In this document: positions 11,145-21,897 of the stretch, piece after piece
How positions within the stretch are numbered: position 1 is the stretch's first letter
How the letters are laid out: each line of letters starts with the position of its first letter
Origin: Adenophora triphylla var. japonica
Taxonomy: Eukaryota > Streptophyta > Magnoliopsida > Asterales > Campanulaceae
Direction of reading: 5' to 3'
NCBI GenBank assembly: GCA_022495995.1
Contig: JAFEMH010005396.1
Span: 62,001 to 126,000, forward strand
DNA length: 64,000 nucleotides
Made by a program: the position numbers and the translations under genes
The notes under the pieces: model-generated
Databases searched by the model: none
What the model saw: only the letters and a program-made list of their open reading frames with translations
Told to the model about the DNA's origin: nothing

Positions 11145-11661
11145 ATTTTCATGGATTTTTATGGTTTTGCCCGAAACTTCAGAAGCTTGAAAAACAGAGA
11201 GGAAGATGTTTGAATTGAAGGGGAGAGATAAATCAGATCTGAGGTAAAAATTTAAATAACCTTGTTAGATGCCGTCCTTGTCCGCGCGGATGAGATTGCA
11301 GCCTCAATCTCATCCACACGGATGACATTGTCACCCAGTCAAAAAAAAAATTCTGACAGCAGTAAAAACTGCTTGCCCCCAATGCAATGTTTTCCCAAAC
11401 AGCCAAGCAGAAACAAAGCCTGCCCATTCCCCATTTTCCATTCAAAATCCCATTTTTCATCACATACACACCCATACATAAAACACAAAACTGGGCTGAT
11501 ACAACTTGCATTCAGTGCATAATTAACAAAAAAAATCATCATATAAAAAAAGAAAGAGACAATAATGTAGTAACCCAGTTATTACATTCCAAAAACAGAA
11601 ACAGTGTGCATCAAATGTATATGTTTTCTCTTTCTGCCCTAACAGACGCAGTCACTCACCG
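11145..11661. other. Interval between the two antisense genes of Tat-B
   Basis: This holds the 5' flank of accessory gene 1 and the 3' flank of accessory gene 2. It is A-rich and without a trusted coding frame. The only distinct structure is the palindromic repeat at 11281-11330. Confidence 0.5.
11281..11330. promoter_or_regulatory. CpG palindrome upstream of antisense gene 1
   Basis: The arms are TCCGCGCGGATGAGATTG (11281-11298) and CAATCTCATCCACACGGA (11305-11322), separated by 6 bases, followed by a third partial arm and the word CCCAGTCAA. The same arrangement, including the trailing CCCAGTCAA, stands just upstream of the LTR TATA box at 16115-16178. It is therefore probably a copied promoter element. 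Confidence 0.6.
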
Positions 11662-14574
11662 TCAATCAGAGTCGCTGTCTGAATCAGAAACGGGATCATC
11701 CTCCCTGGCAATTCTCTTGCCGCGCCTTCGCACCCTCCGCTGAGCCGTGCTCGGTCCCTCTGCAGCTGCCTTCGGGAAAGCCATCCCCGACTCTATGTCA
11801 ACCTGTTCGGCGTCAGAATATGTGTCCTCAGGATCAGCAGGCACACCTCGGTACGGCACCCTGATGTCAGCAAAAAATTCGTAGCCGAAAGAGAAAGCGT
11901 TCGAGCCCTTGCCATACGTCTCCTGGGTCTGCCAGGGAGTCCCGTAATCCCCCTGCGGCTCAAAGGTGCCATAACCTCCTCGGTACGAAGAAGAGGTCTC
12001 ACCAGCTCCGCCCTATACGTAGCTCGGTCCCTCCATAACCCCGAAGATGATGTGGGCCCGCGAGATCTCAATGCTCCTATCCATATAGGGAAAGAGAGGA
12101 ATGTCCGCCAACTGTTTGAGAGGAGTCGACTCTCTGGGTTGGGTATGGGGAGTCTCCATAGACCTCCTGCCTGGCATAGGCCTGCTAGCTGGAATAGGGG
12201 ACCTCTCTCGCACAGAGGCACTAGGCGCTAGTCGCGATGCCCTTTCGAAACTTCGAACGTTCCCCCGCGTCACAAGGTTGCGGATGAACCTCTTGGCCCC
12301 GATGACCTGGAGCAAAAGCTGATCGACAACCCGGGCCGAGTATTGCACAAAAAAAATGAGAGCATCAAAAACAGTCGAAGCAATGGCGTAAGATGTACAA
12401 AGGCTAAGTAATCAGAATGTGATCAGCACATAACTGGGCATTCGGTCAGGGCCGAAAAGCTCGAGGTGTCACCTCTGGGAGAGGTATCTGCGCCCGCATT
12501 CTAACCCCCTCCTTGGTATAAGAGAAGTCAGCTCGAGGGAGTCTGATGACAGGATCCCTTCCCTCGCCAGCACATGAGGCATCCTCAGACTGCGTCTCAC
12601 AAACGCCAGATAAGGCTCCTGAGTGACATACTCCATGGCAGGCCGCCCAGCCCTAAACCACTACCAGCTCTTCGTCCCTTCCCGGGGATACAACATGTCA
12701 GCCGGAGGCTCGAACGGTGCCAAAGGGGCCATCCCTAGACCGTGTTGCCCAGTCACCCTCTCCCAGGATACACCTCTGCTCCGTCCAGCGCTTGGCACCG
12801 CCCAGTTGGTCAACCTCAAACTGACCCCAGGGGTACATATTAAATCTCTCATTGGTATCCGCCCTAAAAAATGGCACTATGTCCGGATACCTTATCTTCT
12901 TCGTGGTCCTGCTAGTCCTTTTCACCCTAGCCTCCTTTGTCCACCAAAGCATAGCTGGGTATGCAAAAACCTCTCCCAAGACATGGTCCCACAGGGCGCA
13001 TCCAAAAATCTCCAGAGCCCAGATCTGCATCCAACAAGGGAGACCCGTCAATACAAAGATACATATACAATATGTACAAGAGATACGGGAAAAAGAGTAT
13101 ACCTCCAACAGGAACTCAAAGCAGGTTAGGGAGGTGGACGCCTTCCTGCTATACCTATCCATGGCGAAGTACAACTTTGCCAGACCTGCCTCTCCCCAAG
13201 CGAACTCATCGATCCTATTGATGTCCGCCAAAGACCCCAACAAGGCAAACACAGCTGTGCCCTCAACATGCCAAAATAAGCGAGCAATCTGCTCAGTGGA
13301 GATGGTTTGATCCCCTCTCTCATACCGAGCTATGCTCTCGGTCAGCTTCGCAACCACCACGGAATACTCCATGCCCATTCCCTTCCTCGGCATGGGAACG
13401 ATCCCCAGTAGATCCATCAGCTCCCTGTCAGTATACCCATCATGCCACTCTAAGCTGATCCCCTTGAAGGATAGGCCGATAATGGCAGTATAGTCAGTGA
13501 GGGTCATGGTAGCCTCCCCCCAAAAGAAGTGGAACGTCTGGGTAACATCCTACCAGTGCTCAACCAAAGCAAGATAGAGCCCCTTGCTCTTATGCAAACC
13601 CACTAACCCCCTCAAGCACTCAACAAAGCCGTAAAGGTTAGAGGCAACCACAAGCTGTCGATGACTCCTGTAACCCTCCCTACCAGCTGTGGGCAATGCA
13701 TCCCAAAGCCTAACGACTGCCTCCACAGAGCCTCGAGTCTTCAGTTTGTCCAACTTGCTCTGGATGACATCCGCTCTCCCCTGAAAGTAAACACAACGCA
13801 AGCATGTCAACAAAATTGCAAACATGGCATGAACACAAACAGAAAAAGAGAAAATAAACTCTGTCCCATTTTCGGACACATTTTTTTCTCCATGCACTTT
13901 ATTTTCATAAATCTAGCATGCATGTATTCTTTCTCACGTTCAATCATCATGTTATCAAACATACGTTCACAAAAACGAGTTTTCATCACAAAAATCTCAC
14001 ATACAAGAGTCCGTCCCAAATTCGATAAATTTGCACCCACTTTATTTTCACGTTATGCAAATTACTCATATTTTTTACAAACAAATTGCATATTTCTACT
14101 ACCCATGCTTTCAATTAAACATATGCATCGTCAATTTCACATTACAACGGCAAAATCAACAAAAGCCCCAAATCTTGACAATTCAAGCCTTAACTCTAGC
14201 ATGAACCAATTTTGATGAAAAATCAATAAAATCGACAAAATTGAGTGTCATACCATGCGGAGATCTTCATCGGTGTCCCAATGTTGCCACATATCCTGGT
14301 AAACTTCGTCGTTTACCGATTGAGAGAGCGTGTAATGGCGATGCATCCTCACCAATTCAAGTCGCTTCTCCGCAGCCTCTCTGCTCATGCGACCTTAGCG
14401 AACTACATTAGCTCCTTCCCCTCGCTCCATAGCCTCAATTTCGAAGGTCTTAGCGAGGATTTTGGACAACAATGGAGTTTCTCTCTCTATTTTCTCTCTG
14501 TTTCTCTCGACACCTGCGTTGGAAAACAAGAAAGAAGACCACGGCGCCTGTCTGCTCTTGGAACCTGTCGCCAT
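11662..14574 (-). pseudogene. Antisense accessory gene 2 of Tat-B, plant mobile domain (PMD) type
   Basis: The exon structure is inferred from splice sites. Exon 1 is 14574-14254 (MATGSKSRQAPWSSFLF at the start, one in-frame stop near 14396, donor GTATGA). Exon 2 is 13780-13103 (acceptor TTACTTTCAG, donor GTATAC). Exon 3 starts at 13024 (acceptor TTGGATGCAG), and further coding segments run 12348-12013 and 11859-11662, where the tail ends in SDSDSDSD-stop. Exon 2 holds LVEHW-stop-DVTQTFHFFWGE and TMTLTDYTAIIGLSFKG, the recognisable core of the plant mobile domain (PF10536), and exon 3 continues with LPCWMQIWALEIFG. PMD proteins occur as host silencing factors such as MAIN/MAIL1 and within retroelements. 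At least two in-frame stops make this copy a pseudogene. Confidence 0.75.
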
Positions 14575-14583
14575 GCGATCTGG

Positions 14584-14601
14584 TCCACGCGGATAAGATT
14601 G
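14584..14601. promoter_or_regulatory. Single arm of the Tat-B CpG repeat next to the start of antisense gene 2
   Basis: TCCACGCGGATAAGATTG lies 10 bp upstream of the ATG of the PMD-type gene. It is one arm of the palindrome found in the LTR and upstream of antisense gene 1. Confidence 0.5.
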
Positions 14602-14700
14602 TAGGGTAAAAACCCTACTTTGCCATTTTAATTCCTGGCACTCTGCATCTAGTTCCCCAGTCTAACAGAAAGTTAACAAGAGTTAACTTCTCCAATAGAA

Positions 14701-15133
14701 CTTAACGGAAGTCCATTCCCTTCCGTATTTTCAACTTTGGCCTCCAAAGTAAGCCCGATTTTCTTAACGAAAGTCCATTTCCTTCCGCATTCCCAACTTC
14801 GGCCTCTAAAGTAAGCCCAATTTTCTTAACGAAAGTCCATTCCTTCCGCATTTCCAACTTTGGCCTCCAAAGTAAGCCCGATTTTCTTAACGGAAGTCCA
14901 TTTCCTTCCGCATTCCCAACTTCGGCCTCCAAAGTAAGCCCGATTTTCTTAACGGAAGTCCATTTCCTTCCACATTTCCAACTTTGGCCTCCAAAGTAAG
15001 CCTGATTTTCTTAACGAAAGTCCATTTCCTTCCACATTTCCAACTTCGGCCTCCAAAGTAAGCCCCATTTTCTTAATGGAAGTCCATTTCCTTCCATATT
15101 TCCAACTTCGGCCGTCATCATAAGCCCAAATTC
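14701..15133. repeat. Tandem array, seven units of about 62 bp, Tat-B 3' UTR
   Basis: Units start CTTAACGGAAGTCCATT at 14701, 14763, 14825, 14886, 14948, 15010 and 15072, so the period is 61-62 bp. Each contains a CAACTT(T/C)GGCCTCCAAAG core and ends AAGCCCGATTTT. The last unit diverges (GGCCGTCATCATAAGCCC), and degenerate fragments of that variant continue to about 15250. Open frames across the array are by-products of the repeat. Confidence 0.95.
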
Positions 15134-15875
15134 TTTTCTCCGGCAATCATTGTAAGCCCGTGCAGAGAATATACATCCCCAGCAGATAACTCTCAGCCGT
15201 CATCGTAAGCCCGAATCCTTTTCTCCGCCAGTCATCGTAAGCCCGAATTTTTCCCAGCTTCGCCAAATGAGCAAGTCTGTAGGTGACGAAAGTACACCAT
15301 CGTTAGTCAAGTCCGTCTTCGGCAACACCTCCGTTAGTTGAGTCTATCTTCGACAACACCCTCGTTAGTCAAGTCTACCTTCGGCAACACCTCCGTTAGT
15401 CGAGTCTATCTTCGGCAACACCTCCGTTAGTCGAGTCTATTTTCGGCAACACCCTCGTTAGTCGAGTCTATCTTCGATAACACCCCGTTAGTCGAATCTA
15501 TCTTCGGTAACACCCCCGTTAGTCGAGTCTATCTTCAGCAACATCCTCGTTAGTCGAGTCTATCTTCGGAAACAACCCTCGTTAGTCGAGTCTATCTTCG
15601 ACAACACCCTCGTTAGTCGAGTCCATCTTCAGCAACGAAAAAGCGGTGGGGAGGTCCAGTCATCTGACCACCTTGGTTACTTCTTAACCCCGCAAGACCT
15701 GAACTGCGACCGGCTTGATTCCCACTTGGGATACGTATGAATCCTTTAAAAGGGTGCATCCATCCGACCGCCTCGGTCACCTCCTCACCCATCTAGGTAA
15801 AAGTTTGCCAGATTGGGATCCTCACTTCTGTCGACGACCCAACTTTCCCTGAAAGTACCGTCGCCGAGGGGCTAC
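15134..15875 (+). other. Remaining Tat-B 3' UTR and polypurine-type tract
   Basis: Outside the 31-bp array this region holds degenerate GTCATCGTAAGCCC repeats and a segment (15650-15860) without genes. It ends GCCGAGGGGCTAC at 15863-15875, a short purine-rich stretch in the place where second-strand synthesis would be primed. Confidence 0.55.
15299..15641. repeat. Tandem array, about eleven units of about 31 bp, Tat-B 3' UTR
   Basis: The consensus unit begins CGTTAGTCGAGTCTATCTTC and ends GGCAACACC(C/T). Eleven GTTAG starts can be counted, with single-base changes and 1-3-bp length variation. It is a second repeat family, independent in sequence from the 62-bp array 170 bp upstream. Confidence 0.95.
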
Positions 15876-17580
15876 TGTAAGTGCCCCAATTTGGGTCGTT
15901 AATGTTTCGTCATCCCAAATTAATGATTTATAATCATTTAGGGGCATTTTGAACATTATTTTGACAATTTGAATGAGGAAGGACCTCTTAGGAATAAGAA
16001 AATGGCATGGGACATCGGTGGAATTTGTCATTTCCAATAAAAAAAAAAAGAATATTGACTAAATAGAAACAGCCAAAACAGCTTTCTGCAAAAATCAGGC
16101 ACGCTGCTGATCCCATCCGCGCGGATGAGATTGTGCCTACAATCTCATCCACGCGGATAAGATTGTACCCCAGTCAACCTATAAATACAGCCCTTCTCCC
16201 TCAGTTTTGAGAGGCCAAAAATTACGAAATCATACTGTTACTCTATCAAAATTCATTCTCAAACAGCCCTCAACACTCCCACCACTCAAATTCAACACCA
16301 AATTCAACACCAAATCCACTCCCAAACCACTCTAAACCTTGAATCATTCAAACCCTAAACACAAACCCAAAAAACATTGGTAAACACCTTGTTCTCCCTA
16401 CTCAAATCTTCTTCATTCATACATACATTTAATATATATAAATGATGTAGTGTTGTTGGTTTGTTAGTTGTTCACCTCTCTTCCCCCTTTGTCCCAAGGA
16501 TCCAAGAGGATCTCCATGGAGTTCATCTCCATGGATGATTCTCTACAAGGGTCCACATTTTTATTGTGTATTTCCCTTGTCCCTTTACATTTCTAGTCCA
16601 TACTTGTTAATTGACCTAGGATGTGGTCATCTTGGAGTGATTATAATCTTCATTTTCTTGCAAATGCCCCCCTCCATAGTTTAAGATGTTCACCTTAGAA
16701 CCATTTCCATGGATGAACATCCTTAAGACTTACACAAAATTAGGTCACACAAGATGTATGAGATACACTTGAGTATAGGTCTCAAGGATGGTCCTTCTTG
16801 TGACCACCTTAGAGATCTTCCTCTAAAGTTGATATATTTTGACCTAATTTTCTTGTTAATTTACTTTTTATATCAAAATCCCCCTTGTCCCTAGCAAATG
16901 AAATGCTTACAAAATCCTAATGTACCCCCGGGATGGCTTGATTAAGTGGATTCATCACTTATGACCACTAATCAAAGTCTAGGGAAAGAGAGGACAAGCA
17001 TGGATGCCAAAATCCAAACATCCCTTTATTTTCTGTTTTTCCAGTTACAGTTTCCAGTTAAGTCCTGTAAATCCAATTAAATTTCTGGAAATTACAGTGA
17101 CTGATTAAGAAACTGTAAAAATAGTAAGATTGTATGTTAGTCCGCATGGATAAGATTGCACTGCAAAGTCATCCACGCGGATGACATTGTCAACTGCAAA
17201 CAAATTTCCAATTCCTGTTATTTTCAGTTTAGTCACTGTTTTCAAACTGTTTTCCAGTCCAGTCCTTGGTATTTCTGCTATTTCCAAAAAATCCTTTTTA
17301 TTCAAAATATTTTTCAAACACACACATACACACACAAAAAGTTTCAAGTTTGGAAGACTCGTCATACGAGGCATTTCGGGTGAATGCCAAACGTTCTTCC
17401 CGGAGTGTAACGTGACCTTCGGACTCATTTCTCTAATTTTTGGGCATTTTTCAAAGTTTTGGCCCCTAAACTAAAATGGCGTGGCAATTTCGTTGATTTT
17501 TCAAAGTCCGATTCAAAAACGTTTTCACACAAAAAAGGTTTCTTATCGGGCGCCCAAAAGGAAAAATCGGGTACATCACA
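15876..17580 (+). repeat. 3' LTR of Tat-B (about 1705 bp)
   Basis: It starts TGTAAGTGCCCCAATTTG and ends GGGTACATCACA, giving TG...CA. It follows a purine-rich tract, contains a plus-strand TATA box at 16179-16188, and has a U5 end similar in layout to that of Tat-A (GGCGTGGC, TTCAAAAACG, TCGGGCG). The right edge is supported by the Athila-type motif beginning exactly at 17581. The partner LTR is off-window. Confidence 0.8.
16115..16188 (+). promoter_or_regulatory. Tat-B LTR promoter: CpG palindrome and TATA box
   Basis: ATCCGCGCGGATGAGATTG (16115-16133) and its inverted copy CAATCTCATCCACGCGGAT (16140-16158) form a near-perfect palindrome with a 6-base spacer. The second arm overlaps a third, forward copy ending at 16165. 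CCCAGTCAAC and the TATA box CTATAAATAC (16179-16188) follow directly. A further degenerate pair stands downstream in the LTR at 17141-17189. Confidence 0.7.
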
Positions 17581-18000
17581 CCTCCCACTAAGCGCATTTG
17601 GTTAAGGTCGTTAGCCCGACCGTAGTCCCACTTTTGAGTTGGGGTTGGAGAAGGCCATCTTGTCTTTGGCCTTTGCTTTCCTTCCCTTGGCCCATATGCT
17701 TTCGCGGGCACAAACACCCACCACTTTCCACATATATGTACCATTCTTTATTAGCTCCGTTGGTTCCCAAAGAATTTTTGTGGCCTTTTTCTTGGCCTTT
17801 CTTTTATTTTTCTTGTTCCTGGGGACCTCTCCCCCAAACTCATTTGGTGCCTTGGTCTCACAAACATCAAGCACCTCATGCTCAACAAAATCATAAGAGA
17901 TGTTATCTTGATTACACATATTAGCAAAAAAAGTATCGGATATATCAAGAAAATAACATTCCTCAATATCAGCACATGAATCAATAATTTCAAATTTTTA
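17581..18000 (-). pseudogene. Athila-like relic, post-protease segment
   Basis: On the minus strand this ends with GTCGGGCTAACGACCTTAA...GCGCTTAGTGGGAGG. That closely resembles a motif conserved in Athila-type elements (ACGACNTTAAACAAAGCGCTT..TGGGAGG). The frame upstream encodes a Lys- and Arg-rich stretch (PRNKKNKRKAKKKATKILWE). The relic is cut at 17580 by Tat-B. The reverse transcriptase expected between protease and this motif is missing, so the relic is internally deleted. Confidence 0.55.
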
Positions 18001-18049
18001 AGGGAAGAAGGATTTTAATGCTGACACCGACTCCTTGTGGGAGCGGTCT

Positions 18050-18640
18050 AGGAGGTGATACAGTCTGTCACTCTAAGAGTGTTCGTCGACCTTGTTGTTA
18101 CTAGCCATGGTATGTACGTCCACATTATCCCTAGGATTCTCACCATCACTTGGCATCCTATCTACACACTCCTCTATTTCATATATAAACTCACTAGAGT
18201 CCCCCTCATCATCCATGGGGTATTTCATCATACCATTAGCGGGATCTCAATCCTCTCACCTGCCACCATAATAGACAATTTCCCATTCTCCATATTTATT
18301 ATAGTATTAGTTATGGCTATGAAGGGACGTCCTAATAAAATAGGAGACTCTCTACACATACTTTCTCCATTAACCATATCCAAAACCACAATGTCAACGA
18401 GGAAAATCAAAGTCCCCACTTGGACTAACACGTACTCTACAATACCCATAGGTAACCTAGTAGAGCGTTCCATTAGATGGAGGGTCTCTGTGGTGGGATT
18501 TAACTTAGACAAGCCCAATTTCAAATACATGGAATATGATAATAAATTTATGTTATCATCAAGGTATAACATCGCCTTCACCTTCTTAGAGTCCCCTAAA
18601 TTAATAGAAATCGTGAAACTTCGAGGTCCTTTTGTTTAGG
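18050..18640 (-). pseudogene. Athila-like aspartic protease fragment
   Basis: Minus-strand residues such as NINLLSYSMYLKLGL, LPMGIVEYVLVQVG and PILLGRPFIAITNT match the retropepsin region of Athila-type Gypsy polyproteins (family pattern GASINLMPYS..., PILGRPFLATA). The catalytic D-x-G-A segment is altered to YLDDNIN, so the enzyme would be dead. The frame is bounded by stops. Confidence 0.8.
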
Positions 18641-19440
18641 TGGGTGGTCCTGTTAAACTATGGCACTAGCACTCTCTCCCATAATCAACATCTCATCTTC
18701 TCCATACATATGCTTTTTTGAATTAATGTCCTTGAAAATTTTGGCATAGGCAGGAATGTTTTTGATAACTATAAGCAAAGGGAGATTAATTCTTACTTTA
18801 GAGGACATCTCTGTCAACTCTTTCAATCGATGCTCTATCTTGTGTCTCATCAAACGACCAGAAAAGGGCACATGTGGTACATATGGCTTGGGGGTATATA
18901 AGTGTCTTTGGGATTTTCTCCCAATCCATGTGTACTCTTTCCAACATCTTTTTTAGAAATAGAAGGAGGAGAGGAATAAGATGAAGGAGAACTAACCTCT
19001 TGACTTACCACTTTTCCATTCCGTAGTATGGATATGTTGCCCTTAACTTTGAAAAGTTTCGGGCTTATAGCTTTGGAGGGCTTCAGCAAATTGCCCTATT
19101 TGAGTTTCAAGCTTTTTAAAAGCAGCACTATGTTGCCTTGATTCTTGTTGTTGCTCCACCCCGGATTGTAGGTATTACTATAAGGATTGTTTTGCGGAGG
19201 CCTTGGGATGTACCCTTTCAGTGCATGTGTCTGCTCATCATTAGTAATAAATTATGCACCACTGGGAAAAAAGTTAGTAGCATGAGTATATAAACTGCAT
19301 ATAGAACAAGCATCTTGCACAACATTGGAACTCAGGGAAGTGCCCTTAGCATTAAATATAACAATCAACTGTGACACTTGCCTAGACAAATTATCATTTG
19401 CTTCCAACTCATGTACTCTGTTAGCCTTACCTCTAGTATA
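18641..19440 (-). pseudogene. Athila-like Gag fragments
   Basis: Three pieces in order carry family signatures. The first is NPYSNTYNPGWSNN with a degenerate C-x2-C-x4-H segment (ACSICSLYTHATNFFP), at 19100-19430. The second is GNISILRNGKVVSQEV near 19050, which corresponds to the AITLRSGK region. The third is RINLPLLIVIKNIPAYAKIFKD (18653-18871), which precedes the protease. Several stops interrupt the frame. This is the level-0 host into which Tat-B inserted. Confidence 0.75.
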
Positions 19441-19462
19441 TGGCTGAGCAGCACATCCACTG

Positions 19463-21407
19463 CTATCTTGTGAAATTGTTGTGGTTTCTGTTCTTACCAG
19501 AAATTGACTTCCCAGTCAGAAAGCACAAGTGTGACATCAGTTCTCTAAAGTCCTTCCTAGGAACTGCCTTGTACTTGCCAGTCAAAGTAAGAAGTCCAGC
19601 TATTGTAGACGCGGTGGCATCTTGCACCTCTTGAGAGACTCTCTCTTCAGCTTTGGGCACACGGAATTCGTAGGTGTCCGTGATGTCCATATAATATATG
19701 GTGACATCTAATCCTTGGACATTAGCAGTTAGGCAAGGAATTGTCCTTCCATTTCCTAGATCTCTCAAGCCAGAAACCGCATTGGCATAGAACTAGTCAA
19801 CATAGGTGGGAATTGTATAGTGTTGCTTCTTGTTGAACAAGGGAAGAACTCCAGAAGCCTTCATCTTCCTTATCATTTCTCTCCCCAAAGCATCTTGCTT
19901 CAATTCTTCTTCTCTAATTTCCAAGCCTGAAGGATGAAGTGAGGATCCTACAAAAAGAATTTGACCAAGTTAGATCCATTTCAAGAAGTCATAGTTCACA
20001 TGAGGTTTAAGCACACATGAGGTCTATATAAACATGAAAATAAGTAGCATAACATCCAATAGAGTAAATGAGAAACAACAAGCAGTTTCAAATAATAGCA
20101 CTATGCGGTTTCCACATGCGGTTTAAACTTATGCGGTTTTACTCTAAAGTGAACATGCGGTTTTAAGCAAGAAACTGAGGTTTTATAGGTGAGGTTCTAA
20201 GGTATATTCAATGTAAAATTTTCAAAAATTTTCTAAGTATGGAAAACATAATTTTGAAATCACACAATCCAACATATTGAATATTTTTAGAAAATTGACA
20301 TGAACAGTTTATGAACATATGACGAACACGAAGAACATCAAGAATAGAGACATGATAAATTTTCACCAAATTCAACAAATAGCATATCAAAATGATTCTA
20401 ACAAGTTGTAGAACAACAATATAACAATGAAAACACAAATTTTGTTCAGAATCATTAAGAAATCATGAATAACACGGAGTGTGTTTAGAAAATCCCAAAA
20501 ACTGTAAATTCAAAAATTAGCAACCTATATATAGTTAGATCATCAAATAAATTGCATAAACAGAATCCATACAGTAAAACGAGCAAAACCCAACAAGAAT
20601 CAGTCAAAATGATCAAGAAATGAGGAATTAAACAGCCAAAATCTATTCAAGCATACGAAGGGTTTCTCAACAGTTCAACAATGGAGTTTTTACATATTCA
20701 AAGATTTAAAGTCAGAAACTTACCCTATCCCTTTCGGATTTCTATCGCGACTATGTCGTTGGTAAAAGAGTTGAGTTTTGAGGGAAATTTGTAAAGAAGC
20801 TTTGACTGCTTAGGATTTTTGGATAAGCTCACGGTCTGGTACTTGGGATTACCCGATTTTCTATGAGTCCTAGAGACACGAAAGAAATGACAAAAAACTC
20901 CAAGAGTGGGCTCGTATCCTAAAATGCGGCAAGTGACTAGAAAACTGTTTACAGTCCTAACTGTGTTGGCCACCATCTGAAGGGTGACGACATTGTTCAC
21001 ACTAAGGAACAAGGAGATAAAGGGATCTAAGGGCAACCTAAGGCCTAGCTCGAATTGACCCACAAAGAAGGCCACCCTCTCTCTACTCTTGATCAAGTTG
21101 ACGATCTCAACTTATTCTTTGTTTACGTACGTAAATTTGTACTCGCTACGATGAATGTTGTAATCTGAGCAGAATTTACGACAAATTTAATTTGCTCCAA
21201 CGTCTCTGCATACTCAGGTGCATCGGTCTTAGAGTTCTGTGAAGCAAAGCCCAACAAGTGTGAGCTCTTGATAACAATCTTATCACTCTCCTCTAACCCC
21301 AACTCATTAAGAATTTCCATATCGGAGTCACTTTCCTCTCCCTCTTCTATCACAATTTCCCCATCCATGGCATCATTCCCTTTATCTGCTTGTGGCTAGG
21401 AGGCCAT
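19463..21407 (-). pseudogene. Spliced PF04195-type (putative gypsy-type transposon) gene relic
   Basis: Exon 1 (21407-20725) contains GLRLPLDPFISLFLS and LGYEPTLGVFCHFFRV, the recognisable core of the PF04195 family. Its start MAS is followed by a stop, and another stop lies near 21120. A clean donor (GTAAGTTTC) at 20724 pairs with an acceptor (TTTTTGTAG) before 19946, leaving a 778-bp AT-rich intron. Exon 2 (19946-19463) encodes a helical segment with VRD-like acidic residues, one stop near 19795 and MSHLCFLTGKSISGKNR at its end. Proteins of this family are common in plant retrotransposon remnants and their role is unknown. It could be part of the same old element as the neighbouring Athila-like gag, or a separate insertion. 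Confidence 0.6.
20104..20168. repeat. ATGCGGTTT short repeats in the PF04195 gene intron
   Basis: Four copies of ATGCGGTTT occur within 65 bp, unevenly spaced. Their meaning is unknown. Confidence 0.6.
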
Positions 21408-21664
21408 AATGTCTATAGTAACCTGCTCGGCCAACCGAGCCTTCTCAAGGATCTCGCGATCACCTTTGAGCTAGCACTCGTGGCATGGCCATCATCATTG
21501 TCATCATAACCACGACCAGACAATTGTCAGTTTTGTGAATCCTCCCTAGCGTCGCTCCTCGCAATACCTGCAAGTACAAAAGCGGGGCCAAACACCAAGA
21601 CAGGTGGAGAGATCGAGCTCGTTGGAAGGCCAGCCCCCCTCCTATCCTAGCTCCTAATTCTATA

Positions 21665-21895
21665 CTCCCTCCGTCCAGTTACATACTTCACACTTTCTAT
21701 TTTGGGCGTCCAATTATATACTTCACACTTTGTCTCCTACATTATTTTAATACTCACAACACCATTATAATTTACTATTCCCTCCACTCATTCTCTCTCC
21801 TATTTTACTTTTACACTCACAACATTATATTATTATTATTTTCCTTAATCCACGCGTGAACAGTAACTGTGAAGTATTAACTTGGACGGAGGGAG
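21665..21895. mobile_element. Stowaway-type MITE, 231 bp
   Basis: The terminal inverted repeats are CTCCCTCCGTCC(A)AGTTA on both sides, flanked by TA dinucleotides (21663-21664 and 21896-21897), the Tc1/mariner target duplication. There is no coding capacity. Confidence 0.9.
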
Positions 21896-21897
21896 TA

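Larger units (their letters stand above)
8548..17580 (+). mobile_element. Tat-B: plus-strand Tat-lineage retrotransposon, 3' portion
   Basis: In order the element shows the integrase C-terminal half (8548-9201), a long 3' region with two antisense genes, two tandem-repeat arrays, a polypurine-type tract and a 3' LTR (15876-17580). Its integrase is interrupted by Tat-A at 8547/8548, so its 5' half lies left of the window. It is itself inserted in an Athila-like sequence, whose conserved post-pol motif resumes directly at 17581. Tat elements commonly carry extra ORFs and tandem repeats between pol and the 3' LTR, which fits what is seen. Confidence 0.85.

Noticed and set aside
14702..15146. Minus-strand frames with GLLWRPKLEMRKE repeats
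   Set aside because: They lie entirely within the 62-bp tandem array of the Tat-B 3' UTR.
17611..17993. A host nuclear protein from the Lys/Arg-rich minus-strand frame
   Set aside because: It lies in the expected position of an Athila-like polyprotein remnant and has no independent gene signals.
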